42,452 nucleotides of DNA from Flavobacterium caeni (GTDB lineage Bacteria; Bacteroidota; Bacteroidia; Flavobacteriales; Flavobacteriaceae): the NCBI RefSeq assembly GCF_900101895.1, contig NZ_FMVF01000008.1, positions 170,479 through 212,930 on the forward strand, given 5' to 3'. Within the stretch, counting starts at the first letter, position 1. Every line of letters starts with the position of its first letter. This document shows, one piece after another, positions 33,403-40,603 of the stretch. The notes below the pieces were generated by a model. That model was not told where the DNA came from and ran no database searches. It was given only the letters and a program-made list of their open reading frames with translations. The position numbers and the translations under genes were made by a program.

Positions 33403-33484
33403 CGCTGTTACAATTTTTGAAAAAATCAATGTTTTGCAACAAATCTGTTGCAAAATTCTAAAAATTTGATTTTTTGTAACAGCG
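33403..33484. repeat. 82-bp nested palindrome
   Basis: Outer arms CGCTGTTACAA and TTGTAACAGCG, middle arms AAAAAATCAA and TTGATTTTTT, and inner arms TTTTGCAACA and TGTTGCAAAA around a four-base loop. It lies downstream of the AraC gene and upstream of the SDR promoter. It could end AraC-side transcripts or act as a recombination or binding site. Confidence 0.85.
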
Positions 33485-33536
33485 GGATCCAGGTGTCCGA
33501 TACATGTCGTTCGGGGCCGGGGCACAAAGCCAAGGT

Positions 33537-33914
33537 TTAGCGGTATTTTTTTCGGTATTGCAACGGCGTCATGCCTGTCATGCCTTTGAAGAATTTGATG
33601 AAGTTGGTGGGTTCGTCGTAGGCGAACGTCATGCCGATTTCGGCCACCGACCGGTCGGTTTGCAACAGCAAGCGTTCGGCCTCGGCCACGATGCCGCGCT
33701 CCATGAAATCGCAAGGCGAATGGCCGGTGGTGAGTTTGATGGTATTGGTCAGGTGTCCGGGATGGATGAACAGCCGCGCCGCGAATTCAGACGACGACAT
33801 GCGGTGTTGGGCCTTGCCCGCAAAAAGTTCGGCGAGGTGGTTTTCGTAAAGTTGGAGGAAATCGGCGGTGATTTCGTCTTTGCGCGAGAGGATTTTCTTG
33901 GGGATGGGCATCAT
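33537..33914 (-). CDS. AraC family regulator (HTH-only)
   Basis: A 125-residue protein that is mostly an AraC-type double helix-turn-helix: MSSSEFAARLFIHPGHLTNTI, then SVAEIGMTFAYDEPTNFIKF and the conserved FKGMTGMTPLQYRKKY end. It lacks the usual sensing domain, keeping only about 40 residues ahead of the HTH. The ATG at 33914 overlaps the stop of the VOC gene (ATGA), so the two are probably translated together. It may control the VOC gene or the neighbouring SDR; that is inference. Confidence 0.88.
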   Translation of the reverse strand: MMPIPKKILSRKDEITADFLQLYENHLAELFAGKAQHRMSSSEFAARLFIHPGHLTNTIKLTTGHSPCDFMERGIVAEAERLLLQTDRSVAEIGMTFAYDEPTNFIKFFKGMTGMTPLQYRKKYR

Positions 33915-34282
33915 TCTTTTTCTGGTCCTAAGAGCAACACGGTGCCGGCCGGGTCTTGGATCCAATGCATGGTGTTGGGAATTTTTTCGAGTTCGTCGCT
34001 GGCATCGACACCGTTTTGAAACAGGTATTGCGTGGCCGATTCGACGTCAGGGGTTTGCAGTTCGAGCCAAATTTCGGACCGTGAATAGTTGTCGACACAA
34101 TCCAGCCAAAGCGTATTTGGCCCAAATTTGATTTCGCAGGTACGCGAAATGGTGGGGTTGTCGATGGGTTTTTCGACCACATCCAATTGCAGGATGTCGC
34201 GGTAAAAGGCGATCGTCGCGTCGAATTTGCTCTTGGGGACCTTGATCGCTATGTTGGGGCCGGATCGAAAGGATGGTTTCAT
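33911..34282 (-). CDS. VOC family protein
   Basis: A 123-residue glyoxalase/bleomycin-resistance-fold protein: FDATIAFYRDILQLDVVEKP in the first half and IWLELQTPDVESATQYL, then HWIQDPAGTVLLLG in the second. Its function is not known. The ATG at 34282 (MKPSFRSGPN) is used; the longer frame runs through the repeat and terminator upstream. It is coupled by a 4-bp overlap to the AraC gene, a common toxin or metabolite-response pair arrangement. Confidence 0.85.
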   Translation of the reverse strand: MKPSFRSGPNIAIKVPKSKFDATIAFYRDILQLDVVEKPIDNPTISRTCEIKFGPNTLWLDCVDNYSRSEIWLELQTPDVESATQYLFQNGVDASDELEKIPNTMHWIQDPAGTVLLLGPEKE

Positions 34283-34325
34283 GGCTTGCGGATTTTGATT
34301 AAAGGTACGCAATTTTCCGGTAGGT

Positions 34326-34389
34326 GCGTGAGGGATCGCGGCAAGCACCGCGTGCAGCCAAGAGCCCGACCCGCAGGGGCACGCCCAAA
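34326..34389 (-). repeat. GC-rich GGGCGTGCC repeat, copy 1
   Basis: On the minus strand it begins TTTGGGCGTGCC, contains GGTCGGGCT and a CGCGGTGCTTGCCGCG hairpin, and ends ATCCCTCACGC. It directly follows the terminator of the AhpD-like gene. A second, diverged copy starts at 42005. Confidence 0.75.
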
Positions 34390-34411
34390 AAAAACGCACC
34401 ACAAGGCGCGT
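34387..34411 (-). terminator. Terminator of the AhpD-like gene
   Basis: Minus-strand ACGCGCC-TTGT-GGTGCGT folds a 7-bp stem (one G-U pair) followed by eight T's. Confidence 0.85.
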
Positions 34412-34435
34412 TCCAGGTGTTTTGTTTTTCATGTG

Positions 34436-34870
34436 TTATCCCACACGCAGGCCCGTTGCAATGGCCATGCGGTTCCATGAGTTGATCGAGATGGCCATCA
34501 TGATGACGGCGGCCAAATAGGGTTCGTCGAAATACTGTGCGGCGTTGGCGTAGGTCGCATCGGAAACGTGCCCTTGGATGTTGGTGATTTCTTCTGTGAG
34601 CGCGAGTATGGCTTTTTCCTCGGGGGTGTACACATCGGCTTCGCGCCAGGCGTTGAGCAGGTAGATGCGTTGTTCGGTTTCGCCGTTTTTGCGCGCGTCG
34701 GTGGTGTGCATGTTGATACAGAACGCGCAGCCGTTGATTTGCGAGGCGCGCATCTTGATGAGTTCTTTGTGCGTCGCTGTGAGCGGGGTGGTTGCGATGA
34801 AGTTTTCTACGCCGAGTAAGGCTTTGTAGGCGTCGGGCGCTACTTTTGCGAGGTTGATCCTGGTTTGCAT
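34436..34870 (-). CDS. Carboxymuconolactone decarboxylase / AhpD-like family protein
   Basis: A 144-residue helical protein. The signature is KMRASQINGCAFCINMHTTD, with the redox CxxC at about residues 47-51 and a nearby His, as in AhpD-like alkylhydroperoxidase proteins. The following EADVYTPEEKAILALTEEIT matches the second helix pair. A role in peroxide defence or as a gamma-carboxymuconolactone decarboxylase relative is possible; the CxxC favours the first. The ATG at 34870 fits, and longer frames run into repeat copy B. Confidence 0.9.
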   Translation of the reverse strand: MQTRINLAKVAPDAYKALLGVENFIATTPLTATHKELIKMRASQINGCAFCINMHTTDARKNGETEQRIYLLNAWREADVYTPEEKAILALTEEITNIQGHVSDATYANAAQYFDEPYLAAVIMMAISINSWNRMAIATGLRVG

Positions 34871-35325
34871 TTTCTTGCTTTTTAAAGTTGAACAAGGCAA
34901 AGTTCCGCGGTTCTGGGGGTAAAAAACTTGAAGTAGTTCAAGAAAGGATGGATTGGTTTCTTTTGAAGGGATGGTACATTTTTGCGGGATGCGATAGGGA
35001 TTTTTTTGCGTAAAAGTGTGTAGATTTTCTGTAGGGAGGGCATTGGATTTTTTAGTATTTTCTACCCAATTGGGTAGGGGCATTGGGTTTATCCCTAAGC
35101 AATGAAATCGACAAACCGATACAGAAAATCTGTACTTTTTGTTAAAGTTCATATATTTGGATTTTGCGCTTGGGTAACGCGGGACGCTTTTTTTTTGAGT
35201 GCCGACGAATTGACGTTTTTGTAACCCCGGCGTTCACAGCCGCCGTCGGCTTTCCGCCGCAACCGACGTTCACTTCCCAAGAAACGTCGGGGCCTCTGGC
35301 AAAAGGCCACCGAAAACGACGCCTG
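34871..35325. other. 455-bp gene-free region with repeat copy B
   Basis: Upstream of the AhpD-like gene and downstream of the Crp-like gene. It holds repeat copy B (35020-35143) and then a hairpin-rich stretch (35220-35320) with CGACGTT/AACGTCG and GGCCT/AGGCC stems but no T-tract. The only open frames are those running through the repeat. Confidence 0.6.
35020..35143 (+). repeat. Dispersed 120-bp repeat, copy B
   Basis: Contains a 43-bp core (35055-35097) identical to copy C, including the palindrome ACCCAATTGGGT and GGGTTTATCCCTA, then AAATCGACA and the palindrome TACAGA-AAA-TCTGTA followed by CTTTTTGTTAAA, shared with copy A. Confidence 0.88.
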
Positions 35326-35898
35326 CTAGACCTTACCCGCCCTGATCTTACTCAAAAACTCAGGCGAAAAATCGAGGTACGACGCCAACATGTACTGCGG
35401 CACGCGTTGCACGAATTCGGGAAACATGGTGTTGATGTGGTGGTAGCGTTCCTCGGCCGACATCGTAAACAAATACTTGATACGCACCTGCGAAGCCCCG
35501 AACGACTTTTGCATGCACAGCCTGAAGTAGCGCTCGAGTTTGGGTACCCGGATGAGCAAATCCTCGAGCGACTCCTTATCGATTGAAATCACTTCGGAAT
35601 TCTCGATGGCCTGGATGTAAAAGTTGGACGGCGAATGGCTTTGGAAGCTCAAAAAGTCGGTCATCCACCAGTTCTCGATACCAAACAGCAAAGTCTTCTC
35701 GACACCTTTTTCGTTGATGATGTACTGGTGAAAACACCCCTTGACAATGAAATACTGCGCGTTGCATACCTGTCCTTCCTTGAGCACATGCTCCTTTTTG
35801 CGCACCTTATGGCAGTCGAGGTACGTGAGCACGGTGTTGCGTTCATCGTGGTCGAGCTTGACGAATTTGTCGATGTGGTCGAGCAGCGGAAGATACAT
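35326..35898 (-). CDS. Crp/Fnr family transcriptional regulator
   Basis: A 190-residue protein with a cyclic-nucleotide-binding-like beta roll (residues about 10-110: HVLKEGQVCNAQYFIVKGC and IENWWMTDFLSFQ) and a C-terminal helix-turn-helix (SAEERYHHINTMFPEFVQRVPQYMLASYLDFSPEFLSKIR). This is the common Bacteroidota Crp-like type that lacks the exact cAMP-contact motif. The ligand is unknown. The ATG at 35898 (MYLPLLDHIDKF) fits the family. A response-regulator relic and a PhnB-like gene lie upstream. Confidence 0.88.
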   Translation of the reverse strand: MYLPLLDHIDKFVKLDHDERNTVLTYLDCHKVRKKEHVLKEGQVCNAQYFIVKGCFHQYIINEKGVEKTLLFGIENWWMTDFLSFQSHSPSNFYIQAIENSEVISIDKESLEDLLIRVPKLERYFRLCMQKSFGASQVRIKYLFTMSAEERYHHINTMFPEFVQRVPQYMLASYLDFSPEFLSKIRAGKV

Positions 35899-36008
35899 GG
35901 CGTTTGTTTTGGTTTCCCAAAGATAGCTGTTTCGTGACAGCATCGCAACCCAAGGGCGTCGCCAAGCTAAAAAAGAAAAACGGAAACGTTAAGCGCAGTG
36001 AGCGGCAG

Positions 36009-36068
36009 CTAAAGTTTCGCGGCAATGATTATTTCGTCCTCGACGATCAAGATTTTGACTGGATCCAT
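36009..36068 (-). pseudogene. Response-regulator N-terminal relic
   Basis: Twenty codons read MDPVKILIVEDEIIIAAKL and then TAG. This is the first beta-strand and the acidic VEDE pocket of a receiver domain, as in LytTR- or LuxR-type regulators. After the stop the frame gives no receiver sequence, and no phospho-acceptor Asp is present. It appears to be the truncated end of a lost response regulator. Confidence 0.75.
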
Positions 36069-36192
36069 GGTTGCGTTGTTTGACGGGGACCTGCCAAGAT
36101 AGCTAATAAATTATAGCGACATGTAATAATCTTGTCGCAATCGCCCCATTTGTTTTGCGCTTTCCTACCCTGTGACTCAAGATATTAATAGG

Positions 36193-36200
36193 TAATTTTG
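36193..36200 (+). promoter_or_regulatory. -7 box for the PhnB-like gene
   Basis: TAATTTTG, perfect match, 24 bases before the ATG at 36224. No clear -33 element. Confidence 0.45.
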
Positions 36201-36223
36201 AGAATCATTAAAAAACTAAAGAC

Positions 36224-36661
36224 ATGGCACTGATCAACCCACACATCAATTTCAATGGGAATGCCGAAGAGGCGTTCCTGTTTTACCAATCGGTATTCGG
36301 CGGGAGCTTCGCCACCATTGTACGGTTCAAGGACCTGGCGAGCCCCGAAATGCCGATTGCTCCCAACGAAGAAAACAAAATCATGCACATCGCGCTGCCC
36401 ATCGGCCCCAATGTGCTCATGGGCAACGATGTCCCCGAATTTATGGGAACGGTGAACGAAAACGAAAACCGCAGCAAAATATCGATCGGCGCGGCAAGTA
36501 GGGAAGAAGCCGACAGGTTGTTCAACGGCCTTTCAGCCGGCGGAAGCATCGAAGTGCCTATGGCCGACAGCCCTTGGGGTTCTTATTTTGGGATGTTTCG
36601 CGACAAGTACGGCATCGAATGGATGGTGGACTACGACGACCGGTACAAAGGCTCGTTGTAG
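36224..36661 (+). CDS. VOC family protein, PhnB-like
   Basis: A 145-residue protein with two beta-alpha-beta units: HINFNGNAEEAFLFYQSVFGG at the start, IMHIALPIGPNVLMGND in the middle and PWGSYFGMFRDKYGIEWMVDY near the end, the classic PhnB/YjdN pattern. Activity is unknown. It is a distant paralogue of the gene at 4673. It stands alone, followed by a long gene-free stretch with repeat copy C. Confidence 0.88.
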   Translation: MALINPHINFNGNAEEAFLFYQSVFGGSFATIVRFKDLASPEMPIAPNEENKIMHIALPIGPNVLMGNDVPEFMGTVNENENRSKISIGAASREEADRLFNGLSAGGSIEVPMADSPWGSYFGMFRDKYGIEWMVDYDDRYKGSL

Positions 36662-36800
36662 GTTGCCATGAAGCTGTCGTATGCTGGGTAAAGTCGAAGC
36701 GGAGCAAGTGGAGATTTGTGGTCAAGCTTGAGGTCGGGACAACATTGGCGGTTTCAAAACAGTCATGCCGAGTGTACACCGAAAAATTTTTCGATTTATG

Positions 36801-36924
36801 AAAATGTATAGTTTTTCTGTATCCAGGTGTCGATTTTATTTTTTAGGGATAAACCCAATGCCCCTACCCAATTGGGTAGAAAATACAAATTTTTTCGATA
36901 CCCTAATTACAGAAAACCTGTACA
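36801..36924 (-). repeat. Dispersed 120-bp repeat, copy C (inverted)
   Basis: Inverted relative to copy B. The core 36844-36886 is identical to copy B over 43 bp. The end palindrome is degraded (TACAGAAAAACTATA on the minus strand). Copies B and C face each other about 1.7 kb apart. Confidence 0.88.
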
Positions 36925-37007
36925 GATATCCGATTAGCAATAGGTAACGGGGACGCACTGGTTTCAATCGCCCGTTCTACTGCTTCGTCGCGATCAGCAG
37001 CGCAATA

Positions 37008-37055
37008 AAAAATAAAAATAAAAATAAAAAATAAACCCATCCGGAAGGATGGGTT
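37008..37055 (-). terminator. Terminator of the thrS-infC-rpmI-rplT operon
   Basis: Minus-strand AACCCATCC-TTCC-GGATGGGTT (9-bp stem) followed by repeated ATTTTT runs. It lies 26 bases after the rplT stop. Confidence 0.9.
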
Positions 37056-37080
37056 CAAGTAAGTCAAATTTCGTTAAACG

Positions 37081-37425
37081 TTATTTTACTTTGTTAAGAA
37101 TGGCTTTGAAAGCCTCTGGGTGGTTCATCGCCAAATCTGCAAGAACTTTACGGTTCAATTCGATTCCTGATGCTTTTACTTTACCCATGAATTGCGAGTA
37201 AGACATTCCTTCCTGACGTGCACCAGCGTTGATACGCATGATCCACAACGCGCGGAAGTTTCTCTTTTTCGCTTTTCTGTCACGGTAAGCATAGCTCATC
37301 GCTTTCTCTACCGCGTTCTTAGCAACTGTCCAAACGTTTTTACGACGGCCAAAGAAACCTTTGGCTTGTTTCATTAATTTTTTTCTGCGGGCTCTTTTGG
37401 CCACTGAATTTACTGATCTAGGCAT
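37081..37425 (-). CDS. rplT: 50S ribosomal protein L20
   Basis: A 114-residue protein, the standard L20 length, starting [16 protein letters not shown] and containing [29 protein letters not shown] and RINAGAR. It binds 23S rRNA early in 50S assembly and in many bacteria represses its own operon. It is the last gene of the operon, 152 bp after rpmI, a spacer filled partly by octamer palindrome E2. Confidence 0.98.
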   Translation of the reverse strand: MPRSVNSVAKRARRKKLMKQAKGFFGRRKNVWTVAKNAVEKAMSYAYRDRKAKKRNFRALWIMRINAGARQEGMSYSQFMGKVKASGIELNRKVLADLAMNHPEAFKAILNKVK

Positions 37426-37514
37426 AATTTAATTTTTTTTTGTAGCAGGCGCCCATTCGGGACTTGAAAGCCATACTCCAGGGTTATTGAATAATTTAAC
37501 CGAAAGAACGATCG

Positions 37515-37577
37515 AGTCGTAAGGTCTTAAAGTCTTAAAGGCCTTTATGACCTTATGACTTTTGACTTTATGACTTA
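37515..37577 (-). repeat. Octamer-repeat palindrome E2 after rpmI
   Basis: Units such as AGTCGTAA, GGTCTTAA and AGTCTTAA face inverted units GGTCATAA and AGTCATAA around AAAGGCCTTT. On the coding strand it begins immediately after the rpmI TAA stop. Confidence 0.9.
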
Positions 37578-37775
37578 TTAGATGATTCTCAACTGCTCTT
37601 TTACGCTCTTCACGTCTGATTGGTGAACCAAAGCAGAGTGCGTCAACGCCAACTTACGTTTCTTAGACTTTTTGGTCAAGATGTGGCTTTTGAAGGCGTG
37701 CTTCCTTTTGATCTTACCAGAGCCGGTCACTTTAAAGCGTTTTTTGGCGCTGGATTTTGTTTTCATTTTAGGCAT
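37578..37775 (-). CDS. rpmI: 50S ribosomal protein L35
   Basis: A 65-residue basic protein starting [20 protein letters not shown] and containing [24 protein letters not shown] L35 sequence (here ending KRKLAL). It is a small late-assembling 50S protein. It lies between infC and rplT, with long spacers on both sides that carry octamer palindromes. Confidence 0.98.
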   Translation of the reverse strand: MPKMKTKSSAKKRFKVTGSGKIKRKHAFKSHILTKKSKKRKLALTHSALVHQSDVKSVKEQLRII

Positions 37776-37814
37776 GGTGTCCTGAATTTATTTAATTTGA
37801 CTTACTTTATTTTC

Positions 37815-37892
37815 AAGTCTTAAGGTCTATAAAGTCATAAAGTCCGAAAGGCTTGCGCGCTTTTAAGACTTTATGACTTTACGACTTTACGA
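37815..37892 (-). repeat. Octamer-repeat palindrome E3 after infC
   Basis: Coding-strand order after the TAG stop is AGTCGTAA, AGTCGTAA, AGTCATAA, AGTCTTAA, then a GC-rich turn and inverted units GACTTTAT, GACTTTAT, GACCTTAA. The stop codon is fused to the first unit, as in E1. Confidence 0.9.
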
Positions 37893-38444
37893 CTATTTCT
37901 TCTTCTTCGGCGCGATGAACATAATCATCCTTTTTCCTTCCAAAACCGGCATGGCTTCTACCTTTCCGAATTCTTCAAGATCCTGCGCCAAACGCAGCAA
38001 AAGGATTTGTCCCTGCTCCTTATAAATGATCGAGCGTCCTTTAAAGAACACGAACGCTTTGAGCTTCGAGCCTTCCTTGAGGAACTTCTCGGCATTCTTG
38101 CGTTTGAATTCATAATCGTGCTCGTCGGTCTGCGGCCCAAAACGGATCTCTTTGATCGTGACTTGCGTCGATTTGGCCTTGAGCGCCTTTTCGCGCTTCT
38201 TTTGCTCGTATACAAATTTCTTGTAATCGATGATTTTGCAAACCGGCGGGGCGGCATTGGGAGAAATTTCGACCAGGTCGAGTTCCTGCTCATCGGCCAT
38301 GCGCAAGGCATCCGACAATTTGTAAACCCCGGTTTCGACGTTTTCGCCTACCAACCTGACTTCTTGCACGCCGCGGATGTGTTGATTGATCCGGTGCGCG
38401 TCTTTTTTCTCCACTCTGGGTTGATAACCCCTGTTGTTTCTAAT
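37893..38444 (-). CDS. infC: Translation initiation factor IF-3, probable ATT start
   Basis: A 183-residue IF-3 if the ATT at 38444 is used. The N-domain contains [16 protein letters not shown] and [20 protein letters not shown]; the C-domain contains [18 protein letters not shown] and [19 protein letters not shown]-3 keeps ribosomal subunits apart and checks start codons. Between the in-frame TAA (38456-38454) and the GTG at 38414 there is no ATG, GTG or TTG. The frame there encodes [11 protein letters not shown], which I recall as conserved in flavobacterial IF-3, so ATT (or ATA at 38450) is likely, as in the AUU start of E. coli infC. The shorter GTG start cannot be excluded. It lies 45 bp after thrS. 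Confidence 0.9.
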   Translation of the reverse strand: MRNNRGYQPRVEKKDAHRINQHIRGVQEVRLVGENVETGVYKLSDALRMADEQELDLVEISPNAAPPVCKIIDYKKFVYEQKKREKALKAKSTQVTIKEIRFGPQTDEHDYEFKRKNAEKFLKEGSKLKAFVFFKGRSIIYKEQGQILLLRLAQDLEEFGKVEAMPVLEGKRMIMFIAPKKKK

Positions 38445-38489
38445 TGCTATGGCTTAAAAAATTTAAGTTAAACGTTGTGTTTTTTCTTT

Positions 38490-40445
38490 TTATTCGACGT
38501 TAAACGTCTTCAATGTTTTGTCTATTTCCTCTTGGACCATCGCGGCGAATTCGTCGATCGAAACGGTTACATTGCCCTTGCCTTCCTGTCCGTGACGACG
38601 TACAGAGATGGTTCCGTTCTTCTCTTCTTCCTCGCCCACGATCAGCATAAACGGGTATTTTTGCGTTTCGGCCTCCCTGATTTTCTTGCCGATCGTCTCG
38701 TTGCGATTGTCAATTAGGGCGCGAATTTCGTGATTTTCCAGCAATTCCAAAACTTTTTTGGCATAATTTTCATATTTCTCGCTGAGCGACAGGATAATGG
38801 CCTGCTCCGGCATCAGCCAAAGCGGGAAATTTCCTGCGGTGTGTTCGAGCAAGATGGCGATGAAACGCTCCATCGAGCCAAATGGCGCGCGGTGGATCAT
38901 CACCGGACGGTGCAGTTCGTTGTCCGATCCTTTGTAGGTCAGGTCAAAACGCTCGGGCAAGTTGTAATCTACCTGGATCGTGCCGAGTTGCCATTGTCTG
39001 CCCAAAGCATCCTTGACCATAAAGTCGAGTTTTGGCCCGTAAAATGCGGCTTCGCCCGATTCGATCACGTAGTTCAAACCTTTGTCGCGTGCGGCCGAAA
39101 TGATCGCCTGTTCGGCTTTTTCCCAATTTTCGACCGATCCGATGTATTTGTCCGGATTGTCCAAATCACGCACCGAAACCTGCGCCGTAAAATTCTCGAA
39201 TCCGAGCGACCCGAACACATACAGCACCAAATCGATTACTTTTTTGAACTCGGCATCCAATTGGTCCGGCGTACAAAAAATGTGTGCGTCGTCTTGCGTA
39301 AATCCGCGAACGCGTGTCAGGCCGTGCAATTCACCCGATTGTTCGTATCTGTAAACCGTTCCGAATTCCGCGTAGCGCTTCGGCAAGTCTTTGTATGACC
39401 ACGGCTTGGTGTTGTAGATTTCGCAGTGGTGCGGGCAGTTCATCGGCTTGAGCAAAAACTCTTCGCCTTCGGCCGGCGTGTGGATCGGTTGGAAACTGTC
39501 GGCGCCGTACTTCGCATAATGGCCAGAAGTCACATACAATTCCTTTTGCCCGATGTGCGGCGAAACCACCTGCTCGTAACCCGCTTTTTTCTGTGCGCGC
39601 TTCAAAAATTGCTCGAGACGGTCGCGCAACGCGGCGCCTTTGGGCAACCACAACGGCAAGCCTTGCCCGACTTTTTGCGAGAACGCAAACAGTTCGAGTT
39701 CCTTGCCCAGTTTTCTATGGTCGCGGCGCTTGGCTTCTTCCAAAAGCTCGAGGTAATCGGTCAAATCTTTTTGTTTCGGGAACGAGATGCCGTAAACACG
39801 CGTCAGCTGCTTGTTTTTTTCATCGCCGCGCCAGTAGGCACCAGCCACCGACATAATTTTCATCGCCTTGATCAATCCGGTGTTCGGGATGTGACCGCCG
39901 CGGCACAAATCGGTAAAAGTCGAATGGTCGCAAAATGTGATCGTGCCGTCCTCGAGGTTTTCGATGAGCTCCACCTTGTAAGGGTTGTTCTCGGCCTTGT
40001 AAAACGCAAGCGCATCGGCCTTAGAAGCCGAACGCATCTTGAACTCGTGCTTTTCGCGTGCGATTTCCAAAACGCGGTCCTCGATTTTCTTGAAATCGGC
40101 GTCGGTAATCGTTTGTCCGTTAAAGTCGATGTCGTAGTAAAAACCTTTCTCGATCGCAGGCCCGATCGTCAATTTGACACCCGGATACATCTCCTGGATC
40201 GCCTGCGCCATCACGTGCGAGGTCGAGTGCCAGAAGGCTTTTTTACCACCTTCGTCGTTCCAGGTGAACAAGACCAAAGATCCATCGGTGGTGAGCGGCG
40301 TTTCTGTCTCCACCGTCGTTCCATCGAAAGACGCCGAAATTACGTTTCTTGCCAGGCCTTCGCTGATGCTTTTGGCCACGTCCATAGGCGTTGCGCCTTG
40401 GGCGAACTCTTTTACCGAACCGTCGGGTAGTGTGATCTTGATCAT
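38490..40445 (-). CDS. thrS: Threonyl-tRNA synthetase
   Basis: A 651-residue class II synthetase. A TGS domain occupies residues 1-62, the editing domain has [11 protein letters not shown] (HxxxH) near 72 and [17 protein letters not shown], and the catalytic core has the zinc ligand region [10 protein letters not shown] near 335, motif 2 with [18 protein letters not shown], and motif 3 near [10 protein letters not shown]. The anticodon-binding domain closes the protein. It charges tRNA-Thr and removes mischarged Ser. It heads the operon with infC, rpmI and rplT, and a TTG-N20-TATATTTG promoter precedes it. Confidence 0.98.
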   Translation of the reverse strand: MIKITLPDGSVKEFAQGATPMDVAKSISEGLARNVISASFDGTTVETETPLTTDGSLVLFTWNDEGGKKAFWHSTSHVMAQAIQEMYPGVKLTIGPAIEKGFYYDIDFNGQTITDADFKKIEDRVLEIAREKHEFKMRSASKADALAFYKAENNPYKVELIENLEDGTITFCDHSTFTDLCRGGHIPNTGLIKAMKIMSVAGAYWRGDEKNKQLTRVYGISFPKQKDLTDYLELLEEAKRRDHRKLGKELELFAFSQKVGQGLPLWLPKGAALRDRLEQFLKRAQKKAGYEQVVSPHIGQKELYVTSGHYAKYGADSFQPIHTPAEGEEFLLKPMNCPHHCEIYNTKPWSYKDLPKRYAEFGTVYRYEQSGELHGLTRVRGFTQDDAHIFCTPDQLDAEFKKVIDLVLYVFGSLGFENFTAQVSVRDLDNPDKYIGSVENWEKAEQAIISAARDKGLNYVIESGEAAFYGPKLDFMVKDALGRQWQLGTIQVDYNLPERFDLTYKGSDNELHRPVMIHRAPFGSMERFIAILLEHTAGNFPLWLMPEQAIILSLSEKYENYAKKVLELLENHEIRALIDNRNETIGKKIREAETQKYPFMLIVGEEEEKNGTISVRRHGQEGKGNVTVSIDEFAAMVQEEIDKTLKTFNVE

Positions 40446-40464
40446 GCTTTTGAATTTGTGAGCG

Positions 40465-40495
40465 CAAATATAGTCGATTCGGCAAAGACAAACAA
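40465..40495 (-). promoter_or_regulatory. Promoter of thrS operon
   Basis: Minus-strand TTG (40495-40493), 20 bp, then a perfect TATATTTG (40472-40465). The ATG is 20 bases downstream, so the leader is very short and leaves no room for a long tRNA-like operator. Confidence 0.6.
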
Positions 40496-40552
40496 TAAAA
40501 TGTCATCGATAAAGAAATATTCACAAAATGAGATTTTTTTTTAGCTTAATCG

Positions 40553-40582
40553 TTGAACAGCAAGATTAAAGTGTTAGGTTTG
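40553..40582 (+). promoter_or_regulatory. Promoter of the T9SS protein gene at 40604
   Basis: TTG (40553-40555), 19 bp, then TAGGTTTG (40575-40582), a full match to the Bacteroidota pattern. The ATG is 22 bases downstream. Confidence 0.65.
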
Positions 40583-40603
40583 CCACCCCTAAATTGATAT
40601 AAC

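Larger units (their letters stand above)
36662..37080. other. 419-bp gene-free region between convergent genes
   Basis: Contains repeat copy C (36801-36924) and the rplT terminator near its end. The first 140 bases show nothing recognisable. Confidence 0.6.

Noticed and set aside
35160..35325. Hairpins (CGACGTT/AACGTCG, GGCCT/AGGCC) after the Crp-like gene as a terminator or small RNA
   Set aside because: Short stems, no T-tract and no promoter nearby; nothing firm can be claimed.
36765..36947. A short frame through repeat copy C that resembles the frame through copy B (shared INPMPLPNWVENT)
   Set aside because: The likeness follows from the identical 43-bp DNA core and the frame is not kept in copy A, so a real peptide is not supported.
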